DNA of 54,811 nucleotides from Candidatus Omnitrophota bacterium (GTDB lineage Bacteria; Ratteibacteria; UBA8468; B48-G9; JAFGKM01): contig JAMWCJ010000004.1 in the NCBI GenBank assembly GCA_023818645.1, forward strand, positions 1-54,811, read 5' to 3'. A program made the translations under genes and the position numbers. Positions 1 to 8,753 of this stretch are shown one piece after another. The notes beneath the pieces are model-generated. The model was not told where the DNA came from, searched no databases, and saw only the letters and a list, made by a program, of their open reading frames with translations. Position 1 is the first letter of the stretch, and each line of letters begins with the position of its first letter.

Positions 1-722
1 TTGAAAGAGGTATTGAAATTGAAAAAGAGGGTGCTGATATAATTGACATTGGTGGACAATCTACAAGACCTGGAAGCAAAATTATAAGCGAAATGGAAGA
101 AATTGAGAGAGTAATTCCTGTTATAAAGATCTTAAGTAAAGAATTGAAAATACCAGTATCGTGTGATACTTTTAGAAGGAAGGTTGCAGAAAAAGCGATT
201 GAAAATGGTGCAAAAATTATTAATGATATCTCTGCTTTCTCTCTTGATAAAGATTTATTAAATGTTATAAAAGAGTCAAGTTGCGGATATGTCTTAATGC
301 ATATGAAAGGAACTCCAGAAAATATGCAAATAAATCCTTATTATGAAGATACAATACAAGAAATAAGTATATTTTTTGAGGAGAAATTAGAAATTTTAGA
401 AAAAAATAAGATTGACCTTGAAAGAGTTGTTATTGATCCAGGAATTGGGTTTGGGAAAAGAGTTTGTGATAATATTGAAATACTTAAAAATCTTGATAGA
501 TTTAAAAAATTTAACAGACCAATTTTAATTGGAACAAGCAGAAAATCTTTTATAGGTAAATTGTTGAATCTTGAACCTGAACAACGCCTTGAACCAACAA
601 TAGCAACAAATGTTTATGCATATTTAAAAGGAGCAAATATTTTTAGAGTTCATGATGTAAAAGAAGTTAAAAAAGCGATTGAAATAATTTATTTAATTGA
701 AAATGAGAATACTGTGCATTGA
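1..722 (+). CDS. folP: Dihydropteroate synthase, 3' part (5' end outside window)
   Basis: Condenses 6-hydroxymethyl-dihydropterin diphosphate with p-aminobenzoate in cytoplasmic folate synthesis. The frame is open from base 3, so about 239 C-terminal residues are visible and the start lies upstream. The whole TIM-barrel motif set is present in order: DIIDIGGQSTRPG, the CDT.R segment, INDISAF, HMKGTP, IDPGIGFGK, GTSRKSF and the terminal RVHDV. It overlaps the next gene by about 20 nt, so the two are probably co-translated. It supplies the folate used by fhs and glyA elsewhere in the window. The family call is firm; only the N-terminus is missing. Confidence 0.95.
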   Translation, partial: ERGIEIEKEGADIIDIGGQSTRPGSKIISEMEEIERVIPVIKILSKELKIPVSCDTFRRKVAEKAIENGAKIINDISAFSLDKDLLNVIKESSCGYVLMHMKGTPENMQINPYYEDTIQEISIFFEEKLEILEKNKIDLERVVIDPGIGFGKRVCDNIEILKNLDRFKKFNRPILIGTSRKSFIGKLLNLEPEQRLEPTIATNVYAYLKGANIFRVHDVKEVKKAIEIIYLIENENTVH

Positions 723-1140
723 CATTGGTGATAAAAATATAGGAGTAGCAATTAGTGATGAAGAAAATTTAATAGCAAGAGGACTTGGAACAATTAAATT
801 GAAAGAAGATTTTATTGATAAAATAAAGGAGATAATTAAAAAGTATAATGTTGGAAAGATTGTATATGGATTACCACTTAAAATGGATGGTTCATTCTGT
901 GTTCAAACAGAAAAAACAATGGCATTTGTTTCTAAATTAAAACAAGAGATTAAAAATATTGAGTTTATACCATTTGACGAAAGATTTACAACCAAGATTG
1001 CAGAAAGATTTTTAATTTCAGTTGATTTTAGTAGAAAAAAAAGAAAAAAGTATATTGATAAACTTTCAGCACAGATTATTCTTCAAAACTATCTTGACTC
1101 ATTAAATATAAAAACAAGTCAGGAGGATATTGAGTGGTAA
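703..1140 (+). CDS. ruvX: Putative pre-16S rRNA nuclease / Holliday junction resolvase-like YqgF (RuvX)
   Basis: RNase H-fold nuclease of the YqgF/RuvX family, linked to 16S rRNA 5' maturation and proposed as a Holliday resolvase. The 145-aa product has the family motifs: N-terminal CIDIGDKNIGVAISD, central YGLPLKMDG, FDERFTT with the conserved acidic residue, and C-terminal DKLSAQIILQNYLD. I chose ATG at 703; an in-frame TTG at 697 is possible. It overlaps folP upstream, and its last 7 nt overlap the GTG start of the next gene. Length is normal for the family. Confidence 0.9.
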   Translation: MRILCIDIGDKNIGVAISDEENLIARGLGTIKLKEDFIDKIKEIIKKYNVGKIVYGLPLKMDGSFCVQTEKTMAFVSKLKQEIKNIEFIPFDERFTTKIAERFLISVDFSRKKRKKYIDKLSAQIILQNYLDSLNIKTSQEDIEW

Positions 1141-2627
1141 AGCCATCTACTCTCTTTAATAAAATATTATTTTCCACTTTAATTTTAAAAATTTTTTTTT
1201 CTTTCTTTTTCCCTTTAACAGGAGATGAAGCATATTTTATAACAACAGGACAAAAATTTTACTTGGGATATTATGAACATCCTCCTATGATATGGTGGCT
1301 TATTTATCTTTTTTCTTTTTTTGGGAGAAAAATTCACCATTTCTTTTTTTATAGATTAATTTCTGTTTTTGCAACTACATTGGTTGCTTTTTTAATTTTT
1401 AAATTGCTTGAAAAAATAGATAAAGAAAAGAGTTTTTTAGTTTCTTCTTTATTTTTGTTATCTCCAATTCACATCTTTGGCATTTTAATCACAAATGACA
1501 CACCTTTATTTCTTTTTACTTTTTTATCAGGAATATTTTTTTATAGAGGGATTAAGAGAGATAAGAAGATCGACTTTATTACTTCAGGTATATTTTTTGG
1601 GTTATCCTTCTTGAGCAAATATTTTTCTGTTTTATACTTACTTTCAATTTTTATCTACATTATTTATAGAAGAGAAAAAAAATTGTGGAGGAATTTTGTC
1701 TTATTTCTTATCGCCTCTTTCCCTTTTGTCTTTATAAACCTATACTGGAATTACACTCACTGCTGGATAAATATAATTTTTAATCTTGTTCATAGAAAAA
1801 AAAACCAGTTCCTTCATATTAAAAACATAAGTTTATTTTGGCTTTCTCTTCTTTTTCTTCTAACTCCTTACCCCTTCTATCTTTTCTTAAAAGAGAAGTT
1901 CTTTTTCAAATTCAGGAATGAATACGATCTTTTCTATTTTATGTTTGTTCTACCAACAATCTTTTTATTTCTTATTTCACTTATCAGGATTGTTGGACTT
2001 CACTGGTTCATTTCTTTCATTCCATTTTACTTTTTTTTATTAATATCTCTTGAAAAAGAAAAAATTATCAAGTCAATAAAAACTGCTTTTTATTTCAATG
2101 GTTTTATTACAACCATAATAATTTTACTTCTTATAATTCCAGTAGGAAAGTTTAAGGACCATCCAAAATATTCAGAAATATTAATGTTTAAAAATCCAGA
2201 TTCCCTGTGTTCCTATTTAAAAGATTTTAAAGATAGATATATTTTTGCAACACCAAATTATACATATACAGCAATTATGACTTATCATTGTAAAATTAAT
2301 TTTATTGTTTTTGCTGACTTAGGACACAGTGGAAGAGAGTATGACATTTCTTTTGATTTTAAGGAAATAGATGGAAGAGATATTTTAATTTTCACACTTG
2401 AAAATATTTCTCCAGAAGATTACATCCAATTCTTTGAAGAAATTAAAAAAGAAAAGATTATAGTTAAAGGAGCCAACTATTATTTACTTTTATGTAAAAA
2501 ATTCAATTATGAGAACTATAAAAATATAATTTTAAAAAAGACATATGAAAAATTTTATAAGGTACCAGAATTTTTGCCAAGAAAAGGTGATTTTTTTAAA
2601 GAAAAATATAACCTCCTTCCAGATTAA
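1134..2627 (+). CDS. ArnT/PMT-like integral membrane glycosyltransferase
   Basis: A 497-aa polytopic membrane protein of the PMT_2/ArnT-like (GT39/GT83) type, which transfers sugars from polyprenyl-phosphate donors on the outer face of the inner membrane. The N-terminal loop has the typical acidic motif LTGDEAYF followed by YYEHPPM, then roughly ten hydrophobic segments, then a soluble C-terminal part of about 150 residues. The GTG start is supported by AGGAGG at 1121-1126, 7 nt upstream. Its stop codon interlocks with that of the convergent malic enzyme gene in one TTAA. Acceptor and donor cannot be read from the sequence. Confidence 0.8.
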   Translation: MVKPSTLFNKILFSTLILKIFFSFFFPLTGDEAYFITTGQKFYLGYYEHPPMIWWLIYLFSFFGRKIHHFFFYRLISVFATTLVAFLIFKLLEKIDKEKSFLVSSLFLLSPIHIFGILITNDTPLFLFTFLSGIFFYRGIKRDKKIDFITSGIFFGLSFLSKYFSVLYLLSIFIYIIYRREKKLWRNFVLFLIASFPFVFINLYWNYTHCWINIIFNLVHRKKNQFLHIKNISLFWLSLLFLLTPYPFYLFLKEKFFFKFRNEYDLFYFMFVLPTIFLFLISLIRIVGLHWFISFIPFYFFLLISLEKEKIIKSIKTAFYFNGFITTIIILLLIIPVGKFKDHPKYSEILMFKNPDSLCSYLKDFKDRYIFATPNYTYTAIMTYHCKINFIVFADLGHSGREYDISFDFKEIDGRDILIFTLENISPEDYIQFFEEIKKEKIIVKGANYYLLLCKKFNYENYKNIILKKTYEKFYKVPEFLPRKGDFFKEKYNLLPD

Positions 2628-3790
2628 GTAATTGAAATGGCACTTTTTTTAACTGCTTTTGCTACAACTTTTGCTACATTTTTATCAAGAGCAGAGGGTA
2701 TTATATAAGATGGAGAAAGTTCGGTCTCTGGAATATATTTTGCTATTGCTAAACTTGCCGATATTTTCATTTTTTCAGTTATTTTCTTTGCTTTTGCATC
2801 AAATGTTCCTCTAAAAATTCCAGGGAAAGCAAGAAGATTATTTATCTGATTTGGAAAATCACTTCTTCCTGTTGCAACTACATAAGCACCTGCCTTTTTT
2901 GCTCTATCTGGCATTATTTCAGGAATAGGATTGCTCATTGCAAAAACGATTGAAAATTTATTCATACTTTTTATCATTTGTTCTGTAACAAGATTTGGAC
3001 CAGATACACCTATAAAAACATCTGCTTCTTTCATGGCATCTTTTAAAGTCCCTTTTTTTGATTCTACCCACAAGTATTTTATTATTTCTTCTTTTGCAAA
3101 ATTCATATTTTCTTTTCTCCCCTTATAAATCATCCCTTCTCTATCGCATAATAAAATTTTCCTTGCACCTGCCCTGTATAACATTTTAGTAATTGCTATT
3201 CCTGCTGCTCCAGCTCCATTTATTACAATCTTTACTTCTTCAATTTTTTTATTTACAAGTTTTAATGCATTTATTAAACCAGCAAGCACAACAATTGCTG
3301 TTCCATCCTGGTCATCATGAAAAACAGGAATATCTAAATCTTCATTTAATCTTTGTTCTATTGTAAAACATCTTGGAGCAGAAATATCTTCAAGATTTAT
3401 TCCACCAAAAGTAGGTGATATTTTTTTAATAATATCAATTATTTCTTCTACTTTTTGTGTTTCAAGACATATAGGTATTGCATCAACTCCACCAAATTCT
3501 TTAAATAAAATTGCTTTCCCTTCCATAACAGGAAGTGCTGCATATGGGCCAATATTGCCAAGTCCTAAAACAGCACTTCCATCTGTTACGATAGCAACAG
3601 TATTCCTTTTCCATGTATAATCATAGACCTTTTCTTTATTTTCTTTTATTTTAAGACATGGGATAGCAACTCCTGGTGTATAGGCAAGGGATAAATTTTT
3701 TCTTGTTTTTAAAGGAACTTTTGTCTTTATTTCAAGTTTACCTTTCAACTTTTTATGTAATTTCAGTGCTTCTTTTGATAAGTTTTTCAT
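2624..3790 (-). CDS. NAD(P)-dependent malic enzyme (short bacterial form)
   Basis: Oxidatively decarboxylates malate to pyruvate in the cytoplasm. The 388-aa product is the compact bacterial form without a phosphotransacetylase domain. Visible motifs are LAYTPGVA with the catalytic Tyr, VMEGKAILFKEFGGVDA with the catalytic Lys, the acidic metal site VFHDDQDGTA, and the nucleotide-binding loop INGAGAAG. The start overlaps the hppA stop in an ATGA, so it is probably translated after hppA from the same transcript. Cofactor preference (NAD or NADP) is not clear by eye. Confidence 0.93.
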   Translation of the reverse strand: MKNLSKEALKLHKKLKGKLEIKTKVPLKTRKNLSLAYTPGVAIPCLKIKENKEKVYDYTWKRNTVAIVTDGSAVLGLGNIGPYAALPVMEGKAILFKEFGGVDAIPICLETQKVEEIIDIIKKISPTFGGINLEDISAPRCFTIEQRLNEDLDIPVFHDDQDGTAIVVLAGLINALKLVNKKIEEVKIVINGAGAAGIAITKMLYRAGARKILLCDREGMIYKGRKENMNFAKEEIIKYLWVESKKGTLKDAMKEADVFIGVSGPNLVTEQMIKSMNKFSIVFAMSNPIPEIMPDRAKKAGAYVVATGRSDFPNQINNLLAFPGIFRGTFDAKAKKITEKMKISASLAIAKYIPETELSPSYIIPSALDKNVAKVVAKAVKKSAISIT

Positions 3791-5880
3791 TTAAATATAG
3801 AATTTTTAACTATAAATCCAGCAAAAACAATTGAAACTATAGATATTAATTTTATCAATATATTTAAAGAAGGACCTGCAGTATCTTTAAATGGATCACC
3901 AACAGTATCACCTGTAATAGATGCTTTATGTACATCTGTCCCCTTGCCTCCAAAATTACCTTTTTCTATATATTTTTTTGCATTATCCCATGCTGCACCA
4001 GAATTTGCCATCATTATAGCAACTGCAAATCCAGTTGTTAGTGCACCTACAAGAAGACCAACAACTCCATCAACTCCAAGTAAAATACCAACAACAATAG
4101 GCAAAAGGACTGTTAAAATTGAAGGTAAAAGCATCTCTTTCTGTGCTGATTTTGTACATATATCAACTGCTTTTGCATAGTCAGGTTTTGCCTTCCCTTC
4201 AAGAAGTCCAACTATTTCTTTGAATTGTCTTCTTACTTCCTGAACTATCTGCTGTGCCGCCCGACCAACTGCTTTTAGAGCCATTGAACAAAAGAAAAAG
4301 GGATACATCGCTCCTATAAAAACACCACATAAAACTCTAAAATTCATAATTGATAAGTCAAGCCTTCCACCAAGAAGAAGGATCTGTTCTTTATAGGCAG
4401 CGATTAATGCAAGTGCTGTTAAAGCAGCAGAACCAATAGCAAATCCTTTCCCTGTTGCAGCAGTAGTATTCCCAAGAGCATCAAGCGCATCTGTTCTCTG
4501 TCTTACGAAAGATGGTTGATGTGTCATTTCAGCATTTCCGCCAGCATTGTCTGCAACTGGCCCATAAGCATCTGTTGCAAGAGTAATTCCAAGGGTGCTT
4601 AAAAGACCTACTCCAGCAAGTCCAATACCATATAGTCCGAGAGAAGGATTATAAAGACCTCCTCCGAAAACATAAGCACATATAGTAGCAATAACGACTG
4701 TTAAAACAGGAGCAACTGTTGAAAACATCCCTGTAGAAATACCCTCTATAATTACAGTTGCATGGCCTGTTAAAGCACTTTTTGCTATACCTTTTGTAGG
4801 TGGATATGTATCTGAAGTAAAAAATTCTGTAAAAAATCCAATTATAACTCCTGCAATAATTCCACTTAAAATTGAAATATAAAGTCCTTTATATTTATAA
4901 CCAAGAAGATATAAAACAGCAGGATATGAGAATATAACAACAAGAATTGATGCAAAATAAATCCCTCTTCTTAAAGCCCTTAATAAATTTGCTTGACTTG
5001 CCTCTTCTTTTGCTCTTACAAGAAAAGAACCTATTATTGATGAAATAACTCCAATAGTTGCTATTAACATTGGAAGAGAAACTCCTTTAAGACCAAGACC
5101 AGCAGCATAAGCAAGTGCCATAGTTGCTATTATTGCATCTGTATATGACTCATAAAGGTCTGCTCCCATTCCAGCAACATCTCCTACATTATCTCCAACA
5201 TTATCTGCAATAACTGCTGGATTTCTTGGGTCATCCTCAGGAATACCTGCTTCTACTTTCCCCACAAGGTCTGCACCAACATCTGCTCCTTTTGTATAAA
5301 TACCACCACCAACTCTTGCAAAAAGTGCCTGTGCACTTGCTCCCATACCAAAACATATCATTGTAGATGTTATATATCTTAATCTTTCTTCTATATCATA
5401 CCCTCTATTTTTATAAAACCAAGTCAGGAGATTATACCAAATACTTATATCTAAAAGTGCAAGCCCAACAACAACAAGTCCCATCACAAGTCCAGCAGAA
5501 AAAGCAATTCTTAAAGCACTATTTAAAGATGTTTTAGCAGCAAAAGCAGTTCTTGCACTTGACCTTGTTGCAATAGTCATTCCAATATAACCACTTAATG
5601 CAGAGAAAAACCCACCTGTTAAAAAAGCAAATGGAACAAAGATTGGTAAATAATTTAAAATTGAAAGCAATAATAAAATTACAAAAACAACACTAAAAAA
5701 TGCTCCAACTCCTTTATATTGTCTTTTAAGATATGCTCTTGCTCCTGTCCTAACTGCCTCTGCAACCTCAATCATTTCAGGAGTTCCCTCTTGTTTTTTT
5801 AATATAAATCTTGCAAGATAAAGTGTATAACCTAAAGCAAAAACAGAACCTATTATTGTAATCAATTGTGAATAATCCAT
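3787..5880 (-). CDS. hppA: K+-dependent, probably Na+-translocating membrane pyrophosphatase
   Basis: Integral membrane pyrophosphatase that pumps cations at the expense of PPi. The 697-aa protein has many hydrophobic helices and the diphosphate/Mg site DVGADLVGKVEAGIPEDDPRNP followed by ADNVGDNVGD near residues 200-235. The GNTTAATGKG segment near residue 470 has Ala where K+-independent enzymes have Lys, which marks the K+-dependent class. DLYESYTD near residue 243 has the Glu at the position found in Na+ pumps, where plant H+ pumps have Gly; Na+ transport is inferred from that. A GGAGG site precedes the ATG. It is followed by a coupled malic enzyme gene. Confidence 0.95.
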   Translation of the reverse strand: MDYSQLITIIGSVFALGYTLYLARFILKKQEGTPEMIEVAEAVRTGARAYLKRQYKGVGAFFSVVFVILLLLSILNYLPIFVPFAFLTGGFFSALSGYIGMTIATRSSARTAFAAKTSLNSALRIAFSAGLVMGLVVVGLALLDISIWYNLLTWFYKNRGYDIEERLRYITSTMICFGMGASAQALFARVGGGIYTKGADVGADLVGKVEAGIPEDDPRNPAVIADNVGDNVGDVAGMGADLYESYTDAIIATMALAYAAGLGLKGVSLPMLIATIGVISSIIGSFLVRAKEEASQANLLRALRRGIYFASILVVIFSYPAVLYLLGYKYKGLYISILSGIIAGVIIGFFTEFFTSDTYPPTKGIAKSALTGHATVIIEGISTGMFSTVAPVLTVVIATICAYVFGGGLYNPSLGLYGIGLAGVGLLSTLGITLATDAYGPVADNAGGNAEMTHQPSFVRQRTDALDALGNTTAATGKGFAIGSAALTALALIAAYKEQILLLGGRLDLSIMNFRVLCGVFIGAMYPFFFCSMALKAVGRAAQQIVQEVRRQFKEIVGLLEGKAKPDYAKAVDICTKSAQKEMLLPSILTVLLPIVVGILLGVDGVVGLLVGALTTGFAVAIMMANSGAAWDNAKKYIEKGNFGGKGTDVHKASITGDTVGDPFKDTAGPSLNILIKLISIVSIVFAGFIVKNSIFK

Positions 5881-5911
5881 CTTTCCTCCTTTCTCTATAT
5901 CAAGTGAATTA

Positions 5912-5940
5912 GTTTAAAACTTCTATGCCTGTTTTGTCAA
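5912..5940 (-). promoter_or_regulatory. Promoter for hppA (with a second upstream -35-like copy)
   Basis: On the minus strand TTGACA (5940-5935) is followed after 17 nt by TTAAAC (5917-5912), ahead of the hppA SD and ATG. The same 10-mer, ATTGACAAAA, recurs at about 5975-5966, also 17 nt before a TAAACT. This suggests tandem promoters. Inferred from sequence only. Confidence 0.5.
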
Positions 5941-5975
5941 TTAAGTTTAATTTTTAATTTAGATTTTGTCAATGA

Positions 5976-5981
5976 TAAAAT
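5976..5981 (+). promoter_or_regulatory. -10 box of mnmA, 6 nt before its ATG
   Basis: TAAAAT lies exactly 6 nt upstream of the mnmA ATG and no Shine-Dalgarno sequence is present. A transcript starting about 7 nt after the box would begin at the start codon. The -35 region is weak. Confidence 0.45.
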
Positions 5982-5987
5982 AAAATT

Positions 5988-7067
5988 ATGAGGAGAAAAA
6001 AGGTTATTGTTGGGCTATCTGGTGGAGTTGATTCTTCTGTAAGTGCTTTATTGTTAAAAGAAAAGGGATATGATGTTTATGGTGTATTTATGAAGATATT
6101 TGATGAAAAAAATGAGGAACTTGGAAAAAAGAAAAGTGCTTGTTATGGTCCGGAAAAAAAGGACTTAGAAGATGCAAAAAAAGTTTGTAAAATCCTAAAT
6201 ATACCACTTTATGTAGTTGATTTAAAAAAAGAATATAATGAAATTGTTTTAAAATATTTTGTAAAAGAATATATTGAAGGGAGAACTCCTAATCCTTGTG
6301 TGATTTGTAATAGATTTATAAAATTTGATATTTTATTGAAAAAAGTCCTATCAGTTGGAATAAATTTTGATTTTTTTGCTACTGGTCATTATGCAAGAGT
6401 AGAATATGATGAAAAAAGAAAAAGATATATCCTGAAAAAAGGAATTGATGAAAAAAAGGACCAGAGTTATTTTCTATTTTTGTTAACACAAGAACAATTA
6501 TCAAAAATAATTTTCCCTCTTGGTAACTATACAAAAAAACAGGTTAGAGAATTAGCAAAAAAGTATAATTTACATTTATCTGATAAAGAAGAAAGCCAAG
6601 ATTTTGTTTGTGGGGACAGGTCTTTCTTTTTTAAAAATAGGGATAAGGAAGGATTTATAGTTGATAAATATGGCCATATTCTTGGAAGACATAAAGGAAT
6701 TGTTTACTATACTATTGGACAGAGAAAAGGACTTGGGATTGCAAAAGGGAAAAAATTGTATGTAATTGGTATAGATGAGAAAGAAAATAAAATAATAGTT
6801 GGGGAAGAAAAGGATTTATATAAAAAATACCTGATAGCAGAAAATCTAAATTATGTCTCAATTGAAAAACTTGAAAATGAAAAAAGAGTAGAGGCAAAAA
6901 TAAGATACAAGCACATTCCAGCAAAATGTATTATAAAACCAATAGATGAAAAGAAAGTAGAGGTTATTTTTGAACAAGAACAAAGGGCTCCTACCCCTGG
7001 ACAGGCAATTGTTTTTTATGAAAACCAGGAGGTTGTCGGAGGCGGTTTTATAACTCAAACTTACTAA
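5988..7067 (+). CDS. mnmA: tRNA-specific 2-thiouridylase MnmA
   Basis: Adds sulfur to U34 of tRNA-Lys, -Glu and -Gln using ATP and a persulfide relay. The 359-aa protein starts with the PP-loop VIVGLSGGVDSSVSALL (SGGVDSS at residues 11-17). It has the first catalytic Cys in NPCVICNR near residue 104 and the second in SQDFVCGD near residue 207; the C-terminal beta-barrel contains GQRKGLG. Length and order match the family. It has its own start with a -10-like box 6 nt upstream and no SD, so the mRNA may be leaderless. Confidence 0.96.
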   Translation: MRRKKVIVGLSGGVDSSVSALLLKEKGYDVYGVFMKIFDEKNEELGKKKSACYGPEKKDLEDAKKVCKILNIPLYVVDLKKEYNEIVLKYFVKEYIEGRTPNPCVICNRFIKFDILLKKVLSVGINFDFFATGHYARVEYDEKRKRYILKKGIDEKKDQSYFLFLLTQEQLSKIIFPLGNYTKKQVRELAKKYNLHLSDKEESQDFVCGDRSFFFKNRDKEGFIVDKYGHILGRHKGIVYYTIGQRKGLGIAKGKKLYVIGIDEKENKIIVGEEKDLYKKYLIAENLNYVSIEKLENEKRVEAKIRYKHIPAKCIIKPIDEKKVEVIFEQEQRAPTPGQAIVFYENQEVVGGGFITQTY

Positions 7068-7071
7068 AAAT

Positions 7072-7100
7072 TTTACAAACTTTATTTTTTATGATATAAA
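7072..7100 (+). promoter_or_regulatory. Sigma70-like promoter for the PIN-TRAM/ispD/argJ run
   Basis: TTTACA (7072-7077), a 17-nt spacer and TATAAA (7095-7100) lie directly behind the mnmA stop and upstream of the SD TGGAGG at 7106-7111. Confidence 0.55.
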
Positions 7101-7116
7101 ATCAATGGAGGTAAAA

Positions 7117-8085
7117 ATGGGTTTATGGATAATTAGAGGTTTTTTCTTTATTTTGTGTGTATTAGCAGGTTTTTACTCCTTACCAGATAAAAAAATGCTT
7201 GGTGTTTTAATTGGTTGTTTTGGTTCTTTTATAGTAATTGGAATAGAGATATTGATAGGAAAAATCCCGTGGAAAAAATTAATTCTTGCAGTTGGTGGTC
7301 TTATAGTTGGTCTTATAACAGCAATTCTCCTTGCTAATTTTTTTCTTTTAATACCACTTGAAAATGAAAGGATAGAAAATTTAATTAGATTTTCTTTTTA
7401 TTTTGTTTTCTTATATCTTGGAATAATGGTAGGAATAAAGGGTTTTGAAGAACTAGGTTTCATTTTACCTTTTTTAGGAGGGATAAAAGAAGGAGAAAAG
7501 TTTTTAGTTGTAGATACAAGTATTTTAATTGATGGCAGGGTATATGAACTTATGAAAAGTGGATTTATTGATTATACACTTATTATTCCTCAATTTATAA
7601 TTAAAGAACTTCAAGGACTTGCTGATGCTTCAAGTGATATAAAAAGACAGAGAGGAAGAAGAGGACTTGAGGTATTAAACAAATTGAGGGAAGATAATGA
7701 AATAAAAGTAAAAGTTTATAATATTGATTATAATGATGTAGAAGCAGTTGATACAAAACTTGTAAAACTTGCATCTCAATTGAATGCTGCAATTTTGACA
7801 AATGATTTTAACCTCACTAAAGTAGCAGAAGTTCAAAATATTAAAGTTTTAAACCTTAATACTTTAACCAATTTAATGCGTCCAAGATTAATGAGCGGAG
7901 AAGAAATTTCTCTGAAAATAATAAAAGAGGGGAAAGAAGCGGGTCAAGGAGTGGGATATCTTGAAGATGGGACAATGGTAGTTGTTGAAAATGCTTCAAA
8001 ATATATAGGAAAAGTCGTTGATATAGTTATAGATAGTGCTATTCAAACACCTACTGGAAGAATTATTTTTGCGAAATTGAAATGA
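7117..8085 (+). CDS. Membrane-anchored PIN-TRAM domain protein (YacL-like)
   Basis: A putative membrane-anchored RNase of about 322 aa. Four hydrophobic segments fill the first 120 residues. A PIN nuclease domain follows, with acidic residues in FLVVDTSILID, the ELQGL segment and TNDFN. A C-terminal TRAM domain is marked by GQGVGYLEDGTMVVVENA. I chose the ATG at 7117 rather than 7105 because TGGAGG ends 5 nt before it; the 7105 ATG overlaps that SD. The stop overlaps the ispD start in an ATGA. Bacillus YacL has this architecture and its neighbour there is also ispD. The RNA target is unknown. Confidence 0.85.
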   Translation: MGLWIIRGFFFILCVLAGFYSLPDKKMLGVLIGCFGSFIVIGIEILIGKIPWKKLILAVGGLIVGLITAILLANFFLLIPLENERIENLIRFSFYFVFLYLGIMVGIKGFEELGFILPFLGGIKEGEKFLVVDTSILIDGRVYELMKSGFIDYTLIIPQFIIKELQGLADASSDIKRQRGRRGLEVLNKLREDNEIKVKVYNIDYNDVEAVDTKLVKLASQLNAAILTNDFNLTKVAEVQNIKVLNLNTLTNLMRPRLMSGEEISLKIIKEGKEAGQGVGYLEDGTMVVVENASKYIGKVVDIVIDSAIQTPTGRIIFAKLK

Positions 8086-8753
8086 TTTTCACTATTCTTG
8101 TTGGTGCTGGAAAAGGAAAAAGATTAAATTGTTCAATACCAAAATCATTCGTTGAAATTGGAGACAAAAAATTATTCTTATATTCTGTTGAAAAATTTTA
8201 TAAATTTTCAGATAAAATATTTCTTACAGTACCTAAAGGATATGTTAATGAATGTAAAAAAATAACAAAAAAAAAATTCCCTGACCTTATCGTAGTAAAA
8301 GGTGGAAAAAGAAGACAGGATAGTGTATTTAGTTGTTTAAAAAATATTTATAACAAAGAGGGAATAGTTTTAATTCATGATGTTGCAAGACCGTTTGTAA
8401 GCGAAGATTTGATCAAAAAAATTATTGAAGGGACAAAGAAATATGGTGCATGTATTCCTGTCTTAAAAATTATTGATACTGTGAAAGAAGTAGAAAAAAA
8501 TTTTGTTAAAATGACTCTTAATAGGGAAAAACTTTTTATCGTCCAAACACCACAGGGATTTAAATTAGAACTTATAAAAAAAGCATATTCAAATGTTAAA
8601 AAGATAACTGGAAGTGATGATTCTTTTTTTCTTGAAAAAATAGGGTATAATAAAATTTATTGCGAAGAAGGAGAAATAACAAATTTTAAAATAACTTATC
8701 CTATTGATTTAATTTTTGCTGAATTTTTATTAAAAAAATGGGCAAAGGAATAA
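8082..8753 (+). CDS. ispD: 2-C-methyl-D-erythritol 4-phosphate cytidylyltransferase
   Basis: Catalyses CTP addition to methylerythritol phosphate in the non-mevalonate isoprenoid pathway. The 223-aa protein has the N-terminal nucleotide loop LVGAGKGKRL followed by IPKSF, then GGKRRQDSV, VLIHDVARPF, IIDTVKEV, QTPQGF and the late TGSDDS, all in the expected order. In most IspD proteins the loop begins AAG.G.R; here it is VGAGKGKR. It is translationally coupled to the PIN-TRAM gene (4-nt overlap) and overlaps argJ by 16 nt. No ispF is seen here. Confidence 0.93.
   Translation: MIFTILVGAGKGKRLNCSIPKSFVEIGDKKLFLYSVEKFYKFSDKIFLTVPKGYVNECKKITKKKFPDLIVVKGGKRRQDSVFSCLKNIYNKEGIVLIHDVARPFVSEDLIKKIIEGTKKYGACIPVLKIIDTVKEVEKNFVKMTLNREKLFIVQTPQGFKLELIKKAYSNVKKITGSDDSFFLEKIGYNKIYCEEGEITNFKITYPIDLIFAEFLLKKWAKE

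Noticed and set aside
697-702. TTG start for ruvX two codons upstream of the ATG
   Set aside because: The ATG at 703 is closer to the conserved N-terminus and is the stronger codon; neither has a good SD.
3944-4180. Plus-strand frame inside hppA
   Set aside because: Antisense shadow of the pyrophosphatase; Pro/Ser-rich composition follows from the opposite codons.
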